Shown in pieces: positions 52,907 to 63,510 of a stretch of DNA of 64,000 bases. Each line of letters opens with the position of its first letter. The first letter of the stretch is position 1. A program made the position numbers and the translations under genes. This DNA comes from Apostichopus japonicus (taxonomy: Eukaryota; Echinodermata; Holothuroidea; Aspidochirotida; Stichopodidae): the NCBI RefSeq assembly GCF_037975245.1, contig NC_092572.1, forward strand, positions 2,267,501 through 2,331,500. The letters are read 5' to 3'. The notes beneath the pieces were generated by a model. It did not search any database and was not told the origin of the DNA. It saw only the letters and a program-made list of their open reading frames with translations.

Positions 52907-54492
52907 GTGCGTGTGCTTGTGATGTGTATCGTCCAACAATGGGTCTATGCACTGATCTACACTTAGTGTAGATCAGTGGGTCTATGCTATGTTGGGCTAA
53001 GTCATAGTGTTGGATAGGGCTTTACCTAGTTCCACGAAATATATTCTGCCCATACACACCTGAACTAGGCAACCGGTGGATATTGCTACCATTGGGCACA
53101 AGTTAACCGCAGTTGCAATGATAGAAACGGACACAAATGTGATACTAGATAGTAAAAATTTGGTCGTAATTTATGTCTTTTTTTTTATCTTATATGATTA
53201 ATAATGGCACCATGTTTGTTTTGAACAACACTTCCTGTAGAAAGACTATATAATAACATTGTAAAATCAATGCATCCAATATTATTTTATCAGATTGGTC
53301 TGTCACATTTCAAAAGGGCTCTAGATCTCGTTGAGTTTGGGAACATGGCTAAGCTGATTCCTTTATAATAGGAATATAATGTGAATTTTACTTTTTTACC
53401 CATTATAGGTTCAGTATGGTTACAACCACACAAAAATTTGGTAAAGATTGTTAGTATATACTACTAGTATTAGGCCTATAATACAAAATGATGTTATATT
53501 ATAGCATTATAAGTGCATAGCAATAGCATTTGGTTTCTAACTAAATACAGTAAGTGAATCTGAAGATCACATGTATGAGTTTTCTCATTTAAAGTAAATT
53601 TGAAATAATTGCTACAGTATATATTATGTTTATTTAAAATATTGCATTTTCTTTGCCCTTCCTATTTGTTGTCTAGGCTGGTCCTCTGATTGGAGTGAAG
53701 ATCCCTAAAGAGAGAGAAAGTGGTGAAGCTAGAGGTTTTGCATTTGTTGAGTTTAAACACGATGTGTCAGTACCATATGCTTTGCACTTATTAAACGGCA
53801 CATCACTTTATGGGAGGCAACTGAATTTGAAATATCGTAAAGGAAGCAAACATGAACAAAACCCAAACCAGGGGCCTCCACCTCAAGTATTTCCCAAAGG
53901 TTTTCCTAATCCCTTAACCGTTAGTGAACCACCAAATGTTCAAAGAACACTCCTTCCACTACCAATGCCAACTTATCAGTTTGACCCTTCATTATATCAA
54001 GGACAAGCAATGGAAATGCAAAAGGATCGATTCAGAGGAAGTCCTGTGCCAGATGGTTATTGTTCTCCTGTAAGTCAGGCCTCACCGCAAAGTTTCTCAG
54101 GATCATATGGACAACAATCATATGAAGATGTTAGGCCCTCCTCAAGAGGCCAATTCAGGGGTACGCCGCCAGGGTCCCGAGATCAGAGTCCGAGATGGGC
54201 CGGTAACGGCAGAGGGGAAAGACCTAGATCAGAAGATAGAAGGCAAGGCCATAGGAACACAGAGTTTGCAAGAAACGAATCGTATCCACATCACAGTCGA
54301 CAGGAACGACATCATCATCATCATCATTCAAGAGAAGATGAGAGACACCACCAAAGGAGTCGAACAGTAGATGACCACCAGAGAGGATTGAATGGTGGAC
54401 ATCATTTCAGGGATAGATCAGTAGAGGACTTTAATAGAAGGAACACTGGCTTTAGGTCAAATGATGGTTATCGGCATCAGTATCATAGATGA
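52811..54492 (+). CDS. RBM7: RBM7/RBM11-like RRM RNA-binding protein
   Basis: Two exons (52811-52906 and 53677-54492; donor GTGCGT, acceptor TGTTGTCTAG) encode 303 aa. An N-terminal RRM has RNP2 IFVGNL (12-17) and RNP1 RGFAFVEF (51-58). HDVSVPYALHLLNGTSLYGR is close to the same segment of vertebrate RBM7 and RBM11. The C-terminal 200 residues are disordered, rich in Pro, Arg, Ser and His, with a run of seven His near residue 240. RBM7 recruits nuclear RNA to the exosome as part of the NEXT complex with MTREX and ZCCHC8; RBM11 is a paralogue linked to splicing. An invertebrate single copy would be pro-orthologous to both. It is divergent from the receptor gene, 2.6 kb away. Confidence 0.9.
52941..52988. 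repeat. 27-bp perfect hairpin between direct repeats, RBM7 intron
   Basis: ACTGATCTACAC, TTA, GTGTAGATCAGT form a perfect inverted repeat, flanked on both sides by GGGTCTATGC. Located 35 bp into RBM7 intron 1. The rest of the intron (to 53676) shows nothing notable. Confidence 0.88.
53677..54492 (+). CDS. RBM7: RBM7-like exon 2
   Basis: Completes the RRM (VKIPKERESGEARGFAFVEF) and carries the whole disordered tail to TGA. The open frame has a Met at 53695, but starting there would lose RNP2, so exon 1 is required. Confidence 0.9.
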   Translation, partial: AGPLIGVKIPKERESGEARGFAFVEFKHDVSVPYALHLLNGTSLYGRQLNLKYRKGSKHEQNPNQGPPPQVFPKGFPNPLTVSEPPNVQRTLLPLPMPTYQFDPSLYQGQAMEMQKDRFRGSPVPDGYCSPVSQASPQSFSGSYGQQSYEDVRPSSRGQFRGTPPGSRDQSPRWAGNGRGERPRSEDRRQGHRNTEFARNESYPHHSRQERHHHHHHSREDERHHQRSRTVDDHQRGLNGGHHFRDRSVEDFNRRNTGFRSNDGYRHQYHR

Positions 54493-54573
54493 GAAAGATT
54501 CAGGTTAGATCAGGAAAGATTTGTGAACAATCAATCAGGTACTTTTAGCTTTCACTTGTTTATTAGCCTTTGG

Positions 54574-54579
54574 AATAAA
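54574..54579 (+). terminator. Polyadenylation signal candidate of RBM7-like gene
   Basis: AATAAA 82 bp after the stop codon, followed by GT-rich TGTGTACAACATGGTCTGC. Another AATAAA lies near 55088. Confidence 0.55.
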
Positions 54580-54599
54580 CTGTGTACAACATGGTCTGC

Positions 54600-56220
54600 T
54601 CAAGCCTTCAGCTGCCCTCACCTCCATACTCCTCCTCTTCCAGGACAAAAAACAAGGAGTTGTCTCACCGTTAGACTTTGTGATGCAGCACACTGACTGC
54701 CAATCTCAACAGAAATTGATATAATGTTATATATATACAGAGAAAGACATTGATATAGTGTTAGTGCAAACAATAATCAACATAGTATCCAAGTCTGTAG
54801 ACCGTTTTGATGGGTATGTATGGCAGGCCATTTTAGTTGGAAATTTTTCGAAGAGAGCACTTATTAATGTTGTATAGAGCTCTGCATTGCCAATATTAGC
54901 AAATAAGGAAAGTGCCATCTACTGTATGAACTATCACTGTGTTTTAATACAGAGACTCACATGTATACTCTAAAGATTTTTTTTAGATTTTACAGCATAA
55001 AATTAACAAAAGTCTATTGTTTTAACCATTCTGTCCTCCTTTTCCTTCACTGTAGCATATCGTTTTTTGATTATTACTGTTTTTACAATAAAAAGTTACA
55101 TTTTCCATTGAAAACATTTGAAATACATGTCATATTTTACAACACTAAGTTGGGTACATAAATTATTACTTATTAATGGTTGGATATATACAGTAGTTAT
55201 AGTTGCATTACAGAAACAACTGGTTTAAGGGAAACAAAAGCTAAACAATTCATGTTTTTAGACGATACTACTGTAACTTGAAGAGTGTTTGACTAATGAT
55301 CAAATGCCTAAAAAGGTGCACAAACATTTGATTTTACTAACAAACCAAGAAATACTGTAGCTACACACACTATGATGTAATACTACTAGTAATGTATTAG
55401 ACTTCAATTGGCACCTCCAATAATTAATATCCATCAAGAAACAGTGGATAGAATTAAAATAACTCAATTCTGTTAGACTAATATTATCCATCGGAGATTC
55501 CTTACTTTATAAATAAGGGAACTAAATTCTACAGTTCCGGGAAAGCAAACACGTTTAACTTACATAATGATTTTACTAACAGAAGGGTGAATATCAGAAA
55601 ATGCATTGAATTTCCAGCCGACCACAGACAAATTTTGAGAGTAATTTTTGGGCGATGTCTATTTACAGTAACTGCTTCGACTTAATCATTCTAACTACTG
55701 TGAGGTTGTATGACTGGTATAAACGTATAGTATCAGTCTGTGTTTGGGAGACCACTTTTATAAAGTTTCCAAAGCATGTGTTGCTCTGCAGATTGCAAAT
55801 TCAACTTCCATTTTAAACCCCTATATGCAAACGCGACGCAAAACCTATCCAGTTTGGGATGTTTCCTCATTCTAGAATGTGCCATCAACTTATATTTCAG
55901 TGCTGGGGCCAAGTGGATAAAGGCGGTGGAACTTGAGAGCAATCTACGGTTTGTATGTACCACTATTTTAGTGACATCCCCAAAATATCTCATCCCCATA
56001 ATCCTGTATGTGGAACCCCCTCCTATCCCCCTCCTACCCCCCTCACACTTGCATTGATAATATCCCAGTACGAAAAGATTTAAATTTATCATGAAAGCCT
56101 TGGGTTGGTTACCAGCAAATCATCTACTCCATCTTTGTTAAAAAGTCATTGCGTACTAGCAACATAATAAGTATTACCTGGTGACACGTTGGATTATCTT
56201 AAAATCTGGGAAGTTTGGCG
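54600..56220. other. Spacer, no gene seen
   Basis: AT-rich unique-looking DNA without supported coding sequence. Short frames near 55733-56092 have no recognisable domain. A CCCCCTCCTA-rich patch occurs near 56015-56045. Confidence 0.5.
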
Positions 56221-56224
56221 AGTG

Positions 56225-57595
56225 CCTTGTCATATCAGGAAGGGAGGAGGTGGGAGCTCGAAATCCAGTAACCAATGCCATGTTCAGTATCCTTGTACGC
56301 GGGAAGCATTGAAGGGATGGGGTGGGGTATACACAGAGAAGGTGGGAGATCGAATTCCATGGATGCCATGTTTATCCTTGTACGCGGGAAGCATCGAAGG
56401 GATGGGGTGGGGTATACACGGAGGTGGGAGATCGAAGCCCATTAACCAATGCCATGTTCAGTATCCTTGTACACCGGAAGCATCAAAAGGGTGGGGTGGG
56501 GTATACACGGAGGAGGTGGGAGATCGAAGCCCATTAACCAATGCCATGTTCATTATCCTTGTATTCGGGAAGCATCGAAGGGATGGGGTGGGGTATACAC
56601 GGAGGAGGTGGGAGATCGAAGCCCATTAACCAATGACATGTTCAGTATCCTTGTACGCGGGAAGCATCGAAGGGATGGGGTGGGGTATACACGGAGGAGG
56701 TGGGAGATCGAAGTCCATTAACCAATGCAATGTTTAGTATCCTTGTATGCAAGAAGCATCAAAGGGATGGGGTGGGGTATACACGGAGGAGGTGGGAGAT
56801 CGAAATTCATTAACCAATGCCTTGTTCAGTATCCTTGTAGCGGGAAGCATCGAAGGGATGTGGTGGGGTATACAGGGAGGAGGTGGGAGATCGAAATCCA
56901 TTAACCAATGCCATGTTCAGTATCCTTGGACGCGGGAAGCATCGAAGGGATGGGGTGGGGTATACACGGGGTAGGTGGGAGATCGAAGCCCATTAACCAA
57001 TGCCATGTTCAGTATCCTTGTACGCGGGAAGCATGGAAAGGATGGGGTGGGGTATACACGGAGGAGGTGGGAGATCGAAGCCCATTAACCAATGCCATGT
57101 TCAGTATCCTTGTACGCGGGAAGCATCGAAAGGATTGGGTGGGGTATACACGGAGGAGGTGGGAAATCGAAGCCCATTAACCAATGACATGTTCAGTATC
57201 CTTGTATGCGGGAAGCATTGAAAGGATGGGGTGGGGTATACACGGAGGAGGTGGGAGATCGAAATCCATTAACCAATGCCATGTTCATAATCCTTGTACG
57301 CTGGAAGCCTCGAAGGGATGGGGTGGGGTATACACGGGGGAGGTTCGGAGCTCGAGATCGAAGTCCATTAACCAATGTCATGTTCATTATCCTTGTACGC
57401 CGGAAGCATCGAAGGGATGGGGTGGGGTATACACGGAGGAGGTGGAGATCGAAGTCCAGTAACCAATGCCATGTTCATTATCCTTGTATGCAAGAAGCCT
57501 CGAAGGGATGGGTTGGGGTGTACACGGAGGAGGTAGGAGATCGAAGCCCATTAACCAATGCCATGTTCATTATCCTTGTATGTGGGAGCATCTGC
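56225..57595. repeat. 92-bp minisatellite, ~14 copies
   Basis: Units spaced 92 bp (for example CATTAACCAATG at 56440, 56532, 56624 and 56716) with GGAGGTGGGAGATCGAAGCC, TTCAGTATCCTTGTACGCGG and GGGATGGGGTGGGGTATACA. GC-richer than its surroundings and G-rich on the + strand. Frames through it are artefacts. Confidence 0.93.
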
Positions 57596-57865
57596 CGATG
57601 GCCGTGTTGAGGCGGTTCTGTGTTTGGTGTAGATGTCATACGAGTTATTTCAAGGGAGCAGGCTTCGTGTTTGTTTCTTTTACCAACAACATAATGCGTG
57701 TCTGCATATGTTATCGAGTCAGACCAAAACATACAACAACGTAACTGCTAATGAGATCTGTGAATAATGTCAAATTCTAGATATCGTGCAACACCTAACA
57801 GCTATGCGATTTTCCGATATATGATAATGCATTAGTCTGCAATGTACAGTACGTGATCGCATATT

Positions 57866-58222
57866 AAAGGCATTGAAGCCTCGCCCCAAACTGCGTGCCG
57901 CCCTGCAGTGAAAAAATGTTGACTTTCTGTTGCTTGCAAGTGAAGTTTCTTCTACTTTTTAAGGAAAAGGCGCCCAGGAAAGAACGGTGAAAGAACCTGG
58001 GCACGAAAACCAAACTAATGAACGACTGATCCGCTCTCAACCCCAGTCCCCTAGCTTGCATCGGGACTGTGACTGTGTGATTATCGTCGGGTATGCATCA
58101 CCATTCGCCTCGAAAGAGAACAGATACTACACATGAACTTAGCCAAAAGGCCGAGAAGCGATCTTCTTGTCGCTACAAAATGCAGACAGCAATGAAACGT
58201 TATACCTTCTTATCTTTCGTTC
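57866..58222 (-). repeat. Inverted-repeat arm, right, interrupted by a U2-headed insertion
   Basis: The outer parts (57866-57955 and 58163-58222) are the reverse complement of 50743-50885, including GCCCCAAACTGCGTGCCGCC and CTACAAAATGCAGACAGC. About 205 bp between them are absent from the left arm. Confidence 0.85.
57957..58162 (-). ncRNA. U2 snRNA-headed insertion (chimeric retrocopy or snRNA-derived SINE)
   Basis: Read on the - strand from 58162, the first 46 nt match the 5' end of U2 snRNA at all but two positions: ATCGCTTCTCGGCCTTTTGG, CTAAG, then GTGTAGTATCTGTTCT, keeping the branch-site pairing element GTAGTA. After that the match stops abruptly. The remaining ~150 nt have no U2 stem-loop II and no clear Sm site, but end in a strong hairpin with arms GCCCAGG and CCTGGGC (57971-58001). 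Short AGAAG repeats flank the insert and the left inverted-repeat arm lacks it. It is most likely a retroposed chimeric copy, not a working U2 gene. Confidence 0.75.
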
Positions 58223-59770
58223 ACACCCCTAACATATGTTTATTCAAGCCCTGCCTCCCGCAGTGAACAATCACCTGACCTTACATTGGTTTTTACACTG
58301 CGAGACGGTCGCTAATTATTGTTGTGGAAGAACATGTTCACACATGACATGCAATTTCGTAACAATAAAATGAATACAGATTTTGCGGTTTCACGCCCCT
58401 CTTTGGAGAAATGTCCAAGACGTTTGTAAGTTAACGGACAGATCCTCTGCCATGTAAAATAAAGTGGGCAAGCACATTCGTGGTAGGCAGAAACGGACAC
58501 TGATGTACAGTTTGCACGCGAGAAAAAGAGTATAACAAACGACTTGGCCAAGACTACATCAGACTAACCATTCAGAAAATTGCTGTTGACATTGTGTGGA
58601 TACGACAATATGCTGGTTGTTAATTCGAATATCATAATTCCATTTTTCCAATAAGAGAAAGTGCATGTAATTAATCAATGCATAACGGAACATAGCGCTC
58701 ACGGCACTCCGAGAGGGTCCTTAACTGTGTAGCGCAAGAGCCATTTTGTGTGTGTTTTGACCTGTATCTTCATGTGTATTTAGTCAATCATTTAGGACCA
58801 TCCATATTTTGAAAGCTTACACTTTTAGCTTTCTGGTGGTGTATGCCTAATCCATATATATTTTGGTAACCTTACGCCAATTTTTAATTAAAAAAGTGAT
58901 TTCACTTGAAAACCCTAGTTTTTCCGCACTGTGGGTGCTATTTGGCACCGTAACTTTTGTATGCGAAGTTCTATAATCCCAGTTCAAACGGTGAATTAAA
59001 CTATGAATATTCATCACGTATTCTACCGATTCTTAACTAAATTGCCAAATTGCAAACTAAAAAGAAATCAGGGATATTCCTTCTGTTTCCCTTTGTTCTC
59101 AATCGACATGACGTCACAATACTGTACTCAGCACACGTTGGTGAATGTGCAGTCAAGAAGTGTTGTTGTTGTCTTGGTTTATTGTGATATCCTGAGTTAT
59201 TGTTAGATTAAACTCAAAATACTTCTCAGTAACTTTAAAAAAGACTTTATCTATTGAATTAATTGTAATTTCGGTTGAAAATAATACCTCCAAAGTGACA
59301 TTTTCTGTATCCTTTGGAACCTGTTTCTGACCACGCGAAGCAACGGTGGAACTAAGTTGGAACGTACCAAAAAGGTTGTGGGGTATGTAGTTGTTCTAAA
59401 GCCTATAGTTCTATACTGTTTAGCACGCAATATAGCCTTACAGTGTAAGGTCTATACTAGCTGCGTATAAGACACTATTACTGATACTGTAGCATATAGA
59501 CTAATTCAAGTTCAAGTCGTAGTGGGGGTTCGGCCTATTATTACATTGGTATTAACCCCCTAATATATAATGAAACAGTCCTTAACTCTGTCCACCGTCA
59601 CGTGATTGTCCACAGAGCAACGGGGGAAGGTAAGTCAGCAGATAACCCTCCTAGCTGTGCTTGCTGTACAGGCAATTCTTACCGTGAGCGTTTTGGTCTA
59701 AAACTTCCCGTTATGCATTCAGTTTGAAGAGACGTATCATTTTACAACACACTAACGTTGTATACAAGTT
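58223..59770. other. Spacer upstream of the SLC35G-like gene
   Basis: No gene supported. An in-frame TAG at 59771-59773 directly precedes the transporter ATG; TTTAG there could alternatively be an acceptor for an untranslated leader exon. Confidence 0.45.
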
Positions 59771-59773
59771 TAG

Positions 59774-60814
59774 ATGGAAGTCTTTCAGTTGACGAAGATG
59801 ACGAACTACTGCAAAAATGTCTTGATTAAATTACAGGGTATAATAATCGTGTTACTGGGAGCTTTGATGTACTCTGCGTTTGATATCTTAGCATTTAAAG
59901 AGGCAGAAAGTTCGCACCCATTTATGATATTGCTTTGGATTGGTAGCACTGGTTTGATTATTACAACAACTCTACTGTGGATATTGAGACCATGTATGAC
60001 ATATTCACGTCATATCGTCATCATTTTAATTTTTAACGCGGCTACTTCAGCTCTGGGAAGCACAGCATTCATCATAGCTGATAAGCTCATCGGACCTTCG
60101 GACGTTGCCGCAATAGCGTACCTTTTACCTATTTTCTCGATTTTATTTGGATGCATATTTCTACGTGAGAGTGTCACATTTGTTCAGATAACTTGGTGTT
60201 GTTTGTCTATTATAGGTGTCACATTTATAACCCAACCAGAATTTTTGTTTCAATCTAAGTCCGATAGTAGTCTACATAATCCCTTAGGCTTTGTACTGGC
60301 GATGGCGAACGCCATGTTAATGGCAGCAACCATCGTCGCATCTCGAAAACTTGGTGAATGCATCCATCCACTATTGTCTTTACTTTGCATGATGTTAGGC
60401 ATATTGGTAATATCAGTCATTGCGTGCTCGATTGGTGATTACTGGACATTGCCGGATTCTCCTATCAATGCTTTACGTCTTTTTGCTACCGTCATAACAT
60501 TCATCATTGGATTTTTTCTTATGTTCCTTGGACTTTGCTTTGAAAGTGTGAAAATCGTTTCAATTCTTCTAACGTCAGAAGTTATTTTTGCTCGATTTGG
60601 TGGCATTTTATTAGTAGGGGTTCCCTGGAATTGGTATGCACTCTTCGGTTCAATTTTCATTGTTGTGTCCTGCTTTGGTATTGCTTTGTCTGTGGGTGTT
60701 GAGGGGGAGATGGAAGAGAACGAGGAGGATAGACAGATAGAGCAATACGTAGAAACTGGAGCAAAGTCATCCACTGAAAGTGAACATCTCATTTCAAGAA
60801 AAAATATAAATTGA
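59774..60814 (+). CDS. SLC35G/EamA-type drug-metabolite-superfamily transporter
   Basis: A single uninterrupted exon of 346 aa. Ten hydrophobic helices lie at about 18-40, 49-71, 79-101, 108-128, 137-155, 171-190, 199-219, 235-255, 258-281 and 286-307, arranged as two five-helix EamA halves. The first-half signature SDVAAIAYLLPIFSILFGCI, FLRES and GVTFITQPEFLF resembles SLC35G1-type proteins. The C-tail is acidic and hydrophilic (EGEMEENEEDRQIEQY) and presumably cytosolic. The substrate is unknown; human SLC35G1 has been linked to store-operated calcium entry and citrate transport. The start is the first ATG after an in-frame TAG. Absence of introns, next to heavily split genes, suggests an old retrocopy or an intronless family. 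I do not choose among SLC35G members. Confidence 0.85.
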   Translation: MEVFQLTKMTNYCKNVLIKLQGIIIVLLGALMYSAFDILAFKEAESSHPFMILLWIGSTGLIITTTLLWILRPCMTYSRHIVIILIFNAATSALGSTAFIIADKLIGPSDVAAIAYLLPIFSILFGCIFLRESVTFVQITWCCLSIIGVTFITQPEFLFQSKSDSSLHNPLGFVLAMANAMLMAATIVASRKLGECIHPLLSLLCMMLGILVISVIACSIGDYWTLPDSPINALRLFATVITFIIGFFLMFLGLCFESVKIVSILLTSEVIFARFGGILLVGVPWNWYALFGSIFIVVSCFGIALSVGVEGEMEENEEDRQIEQYVETGAKSSTESEHLISRKNIN

Positions 60815-61619
60815 AAATTGCCGTGGAAAACGAGAAGATTGAAAGACTGAGAAAACTTAAATATCACCAAATTGAATACTTCATATCTTATCCATTCAAA
60901 ATGCCGTAAACATGAGGTTTTGACTTAAAGATGCAGACAGTTTCCAACATTTCGCGGAGCCACTGGTAAATCCCTCTTGAAAGGGATTGGCACGAAGAAG
61001 ATATCTCTGATGCCATAACGTTTATCTTTGTTTCATTGTATTGATTTCACAATCATCTCAGTCGCGCCATCCTAATGTAAGCGTTGTTTCATTTGTACGT
61101 TATATACTCTTGCAGGGGTCGATGAACACTGTTCGAGCAGCACGGAAAGTAGCTCGTTCAGGTTGGGAAAAGCATTGATGGAAAGGCCATCCTCGCCCAC
61201 CATGGTTAACACCCACCAGTTCATTGATTATATTTATATTCAAATTATCAGTAAACACGTCACCGTGATCAGCATGAACGCAGTGTACGTCTGATAAGAG
61301 CTTATTGATTCTGTTATAATTATTGTAAATAGACCCGTGCCTGCTTTATTAAATTGTCAGCTCTCTCTATAGGATATTGATAATGATATTGCTTTTAGTG
61401 ATCATCATATTTGTTGTTATTGTTTCTCTATTAATACTATACCCGGCAAGTACAGGCTATATATTGCTATTGCTATATATAAAACATCAATTTTGAAACT
61501 TTTGCAAACGGTATCATGCGTGAATCTTATATTTTGAATACTGTGGCTATTTTTTCTTTCCATTTTCTTTCGGGAAATCATGATATGTATGTCAAAGAAC
61601 AGAAGTTTAAAGCATTGTG
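60815..61619. other. 3' flank of the transporter gene, no gene seen
   Basis: Probably includes the 3' UTR. An ATTAAA near 61349 is a weak candidate polyadenylation signal. Nothing else recognised. Confidence 0.4.
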
Positions 61620-62030
61620 TGGTTCAGAGGGGTTATTGTACAATTAATATGGTATAACCAAGTGAGATACCATTATAAATTATGTTTTGGATGGTTTCAG
61701 GTGGGATATTGTACAGTTTATTTGGTACAACCAAGTCAAAATCCGTTATTTATGATGTTTTGTGTGGTTTCTGGTTAGTAATTGTACAGTTTGTTTGGTA
61801 TAACCGAAGTCAGATTCGGCCCTTTATTAATTATGTTTTGTATGTTTGCAGGTGGGAAATTGTACTGTTTATTTGGTATAACCAATTGAGATTCCATTTT
61901 TAATTGTTTAATATGGTTTTCAGGTGGGATATTGTTCAGTTTATTTGATATAAACAAGTGAGATTCCATTATTAATTATGTTTTTGTGTACTCAGGTTAG
62001 TTATTGTACAGTTTATTAGGTACAACCTAA
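61620..62030. repeat. ~73-bp tandem repeat, 6 copies
   Basis: ATTGTACAGTTTATTTGGTA with AACCAAGTGAGATTCCATTA and GTTTTGTATGGTTTCAGGTG recurs at 71-78 bp spacing (61635, 61708, 61781, 61858, 61931, 62002). Confidence 0.9.
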
Positions 62031-62159
62031 AAATCCGCCGACTGAACCACGCCCCGCCAACTGACGAAAAGAGGTGGAAGTGCCACCCACCATACTACTC
62101 TCCATCAACCCTCCTTCACACCATCCACTTTCTACAACAGCGATGTGATACGTATAAAT

Positions 62160-63000
62160 AAAGCACAATAGTCAGGTGGCTTAGCAAATTTAACGTTACC
62201 GGCCGGACAAAAGTACCAAATTTGGCATGGAGTTTGTTCTCGACCTTTCTATCAATTTTACCCGTGGAACCCACTTAATCGGTTCCGATTTTTCAAGATG
62301 GCGGCCAAAATCCAAGATGGCCGCCAGAAAAAAAGGGAAATGTCATATATCTGGCTGTAAAAATCAGAAATGAAATAATGAAGGGTCAATTCAGGTGTTT
62401 CCGGGGTCACTGAAACAGATGATGGTCATGACACGTTGCTTGGGTCACCCATTTCTAAGATGGCGGCCAATATAACAGAAAATACACTTGTTGTCACTGT
62501 CAAAGGTCAGTGAAATTGTAGACTTGACTTTGAAGATTTTGATTCTTTCTGATTAGTATTGAAAATTCATCCTCCAGACTGATTTTTAGTCGTTGCAGTG
62601 TGAAAATTAGACAGATTTACTATTACGTAATGTTTTTGTGACGTCGAGGGGGAAGCAAAGGATAATGCAAAATTTACATTTTCAAAATTGCCCATTCAGA
62701 ATTGCGAATCTGATTTAAATGAAAAGTTACGGAATTTAGAAGAATATATAGATGCAAGCATTCATTGACTTTGAAGAAAACATTAACCTGAACATGTCAC
62801 CTATGGAGGAACGAAAATCGGCAATTACTGTGTAAACTCAGTAGCGACATTCATTTTGTTCCCCTCTTGACGTCAACGGACCCGGATATTTAATTTAGGT
62901 AACACAAAAACGAAATGAGTTTGATACTCAAAGTTCAATATTTGGGGTTATGAAATACACTCATTTCATCTATATAAGTTTCAAATCAATCCGCTGCATT
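62160..63000. other. Unidentified repeat-like segment with GATGGCGGCC motifs
   Basis: Contains AAGATGGCGGCCAA at about 62298 and 62458 and CAAGATGGCCGCC at about 62313, separated by AT-rich DNA. It has no coding capacity. It looks like a dispersed element, but family and ends are not determined. Confidence 0.4.
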
Positions 63001-63059
63001 TAAAGTGACCTTCAAAAATGTAAGTTTATACTTCCACTGACCTATAAGTACATACTGGA

Positions 63060-63510
63060 AGTATTCAGGAATTCTGTCTACAATGTTTCAATACGATTTT
63101 TCTTACCAGACAGTTCACAGTCGATGTACACCATTTGGATGACATGTGCAGCGACAAAGAGATGTGCAAGGCAGATTTGCCTTGCTGCATTTGCGCGTGT
63201 GCTTTTTACGTGAAAAGAAAACGGACACTGATTAAAGGTCAACAGAACCAAAAACAATCCCAGTCTGTAAAACAACCACCAAAAACCCAACTGAAACCCA
63301 CAAACAGAAATCTCTCACTTACCCACATATGTAAATAACATAGCGTTTAAAGGACACGGACCCAAAGGCCAACAGAACCAAAACAATAAATCACTACAAA
63401 CCCCACAAACTACAAGTACAAGCCCCCAAAAGCCAACTCCAAACCACAAACAGAAAAACTTCCCACCAACCCATATTATGTAACGACCACACAAACCCCC
63501 CACACCTAGC
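63060..63510 (-). mobile_element. Probable 3' UTR of the non-LTR retrotransposon
   Basis: Directly downstream (- strand) of the reverse-transcriptase tail. It holds two related segments, TTTTGGTTCTGTTGGCCTTT near 63380 and TTTTGGTTCTGTTGACCTTT near 63250. Near the distal end it reads CTGTCTGGTAAGAAAAATCG. The exact 3' terminus is uncertain. Confidence 0.5.

Noticed and set aside
54107-54370. 87-codon frame overlapping RBM7 exon 2
   Set aside because: Out-of-frame shadow of the RBM7 disordered tail with no own start context or domain.
56189-57610. Tandem Gly/Trp-rich frames
   Set aside because: Different frames of the 92-bp minisatellite; 92 is not divisible by three and no frame spans the array.
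57466-57744. RRM-like RNP1 (KGAGFVFVSF) in a short frame after the 92-bp array
   Set aside because: No RNP2, no other RRM strands, no splice context; the match is short enough to be chance.
58117-58162. Functional U2 snRNA gene
   Set aside because: Only the first 46 nt match; the stem-loop II region and a canonical Sm site are missing and the segment is an insertion within a repeat.
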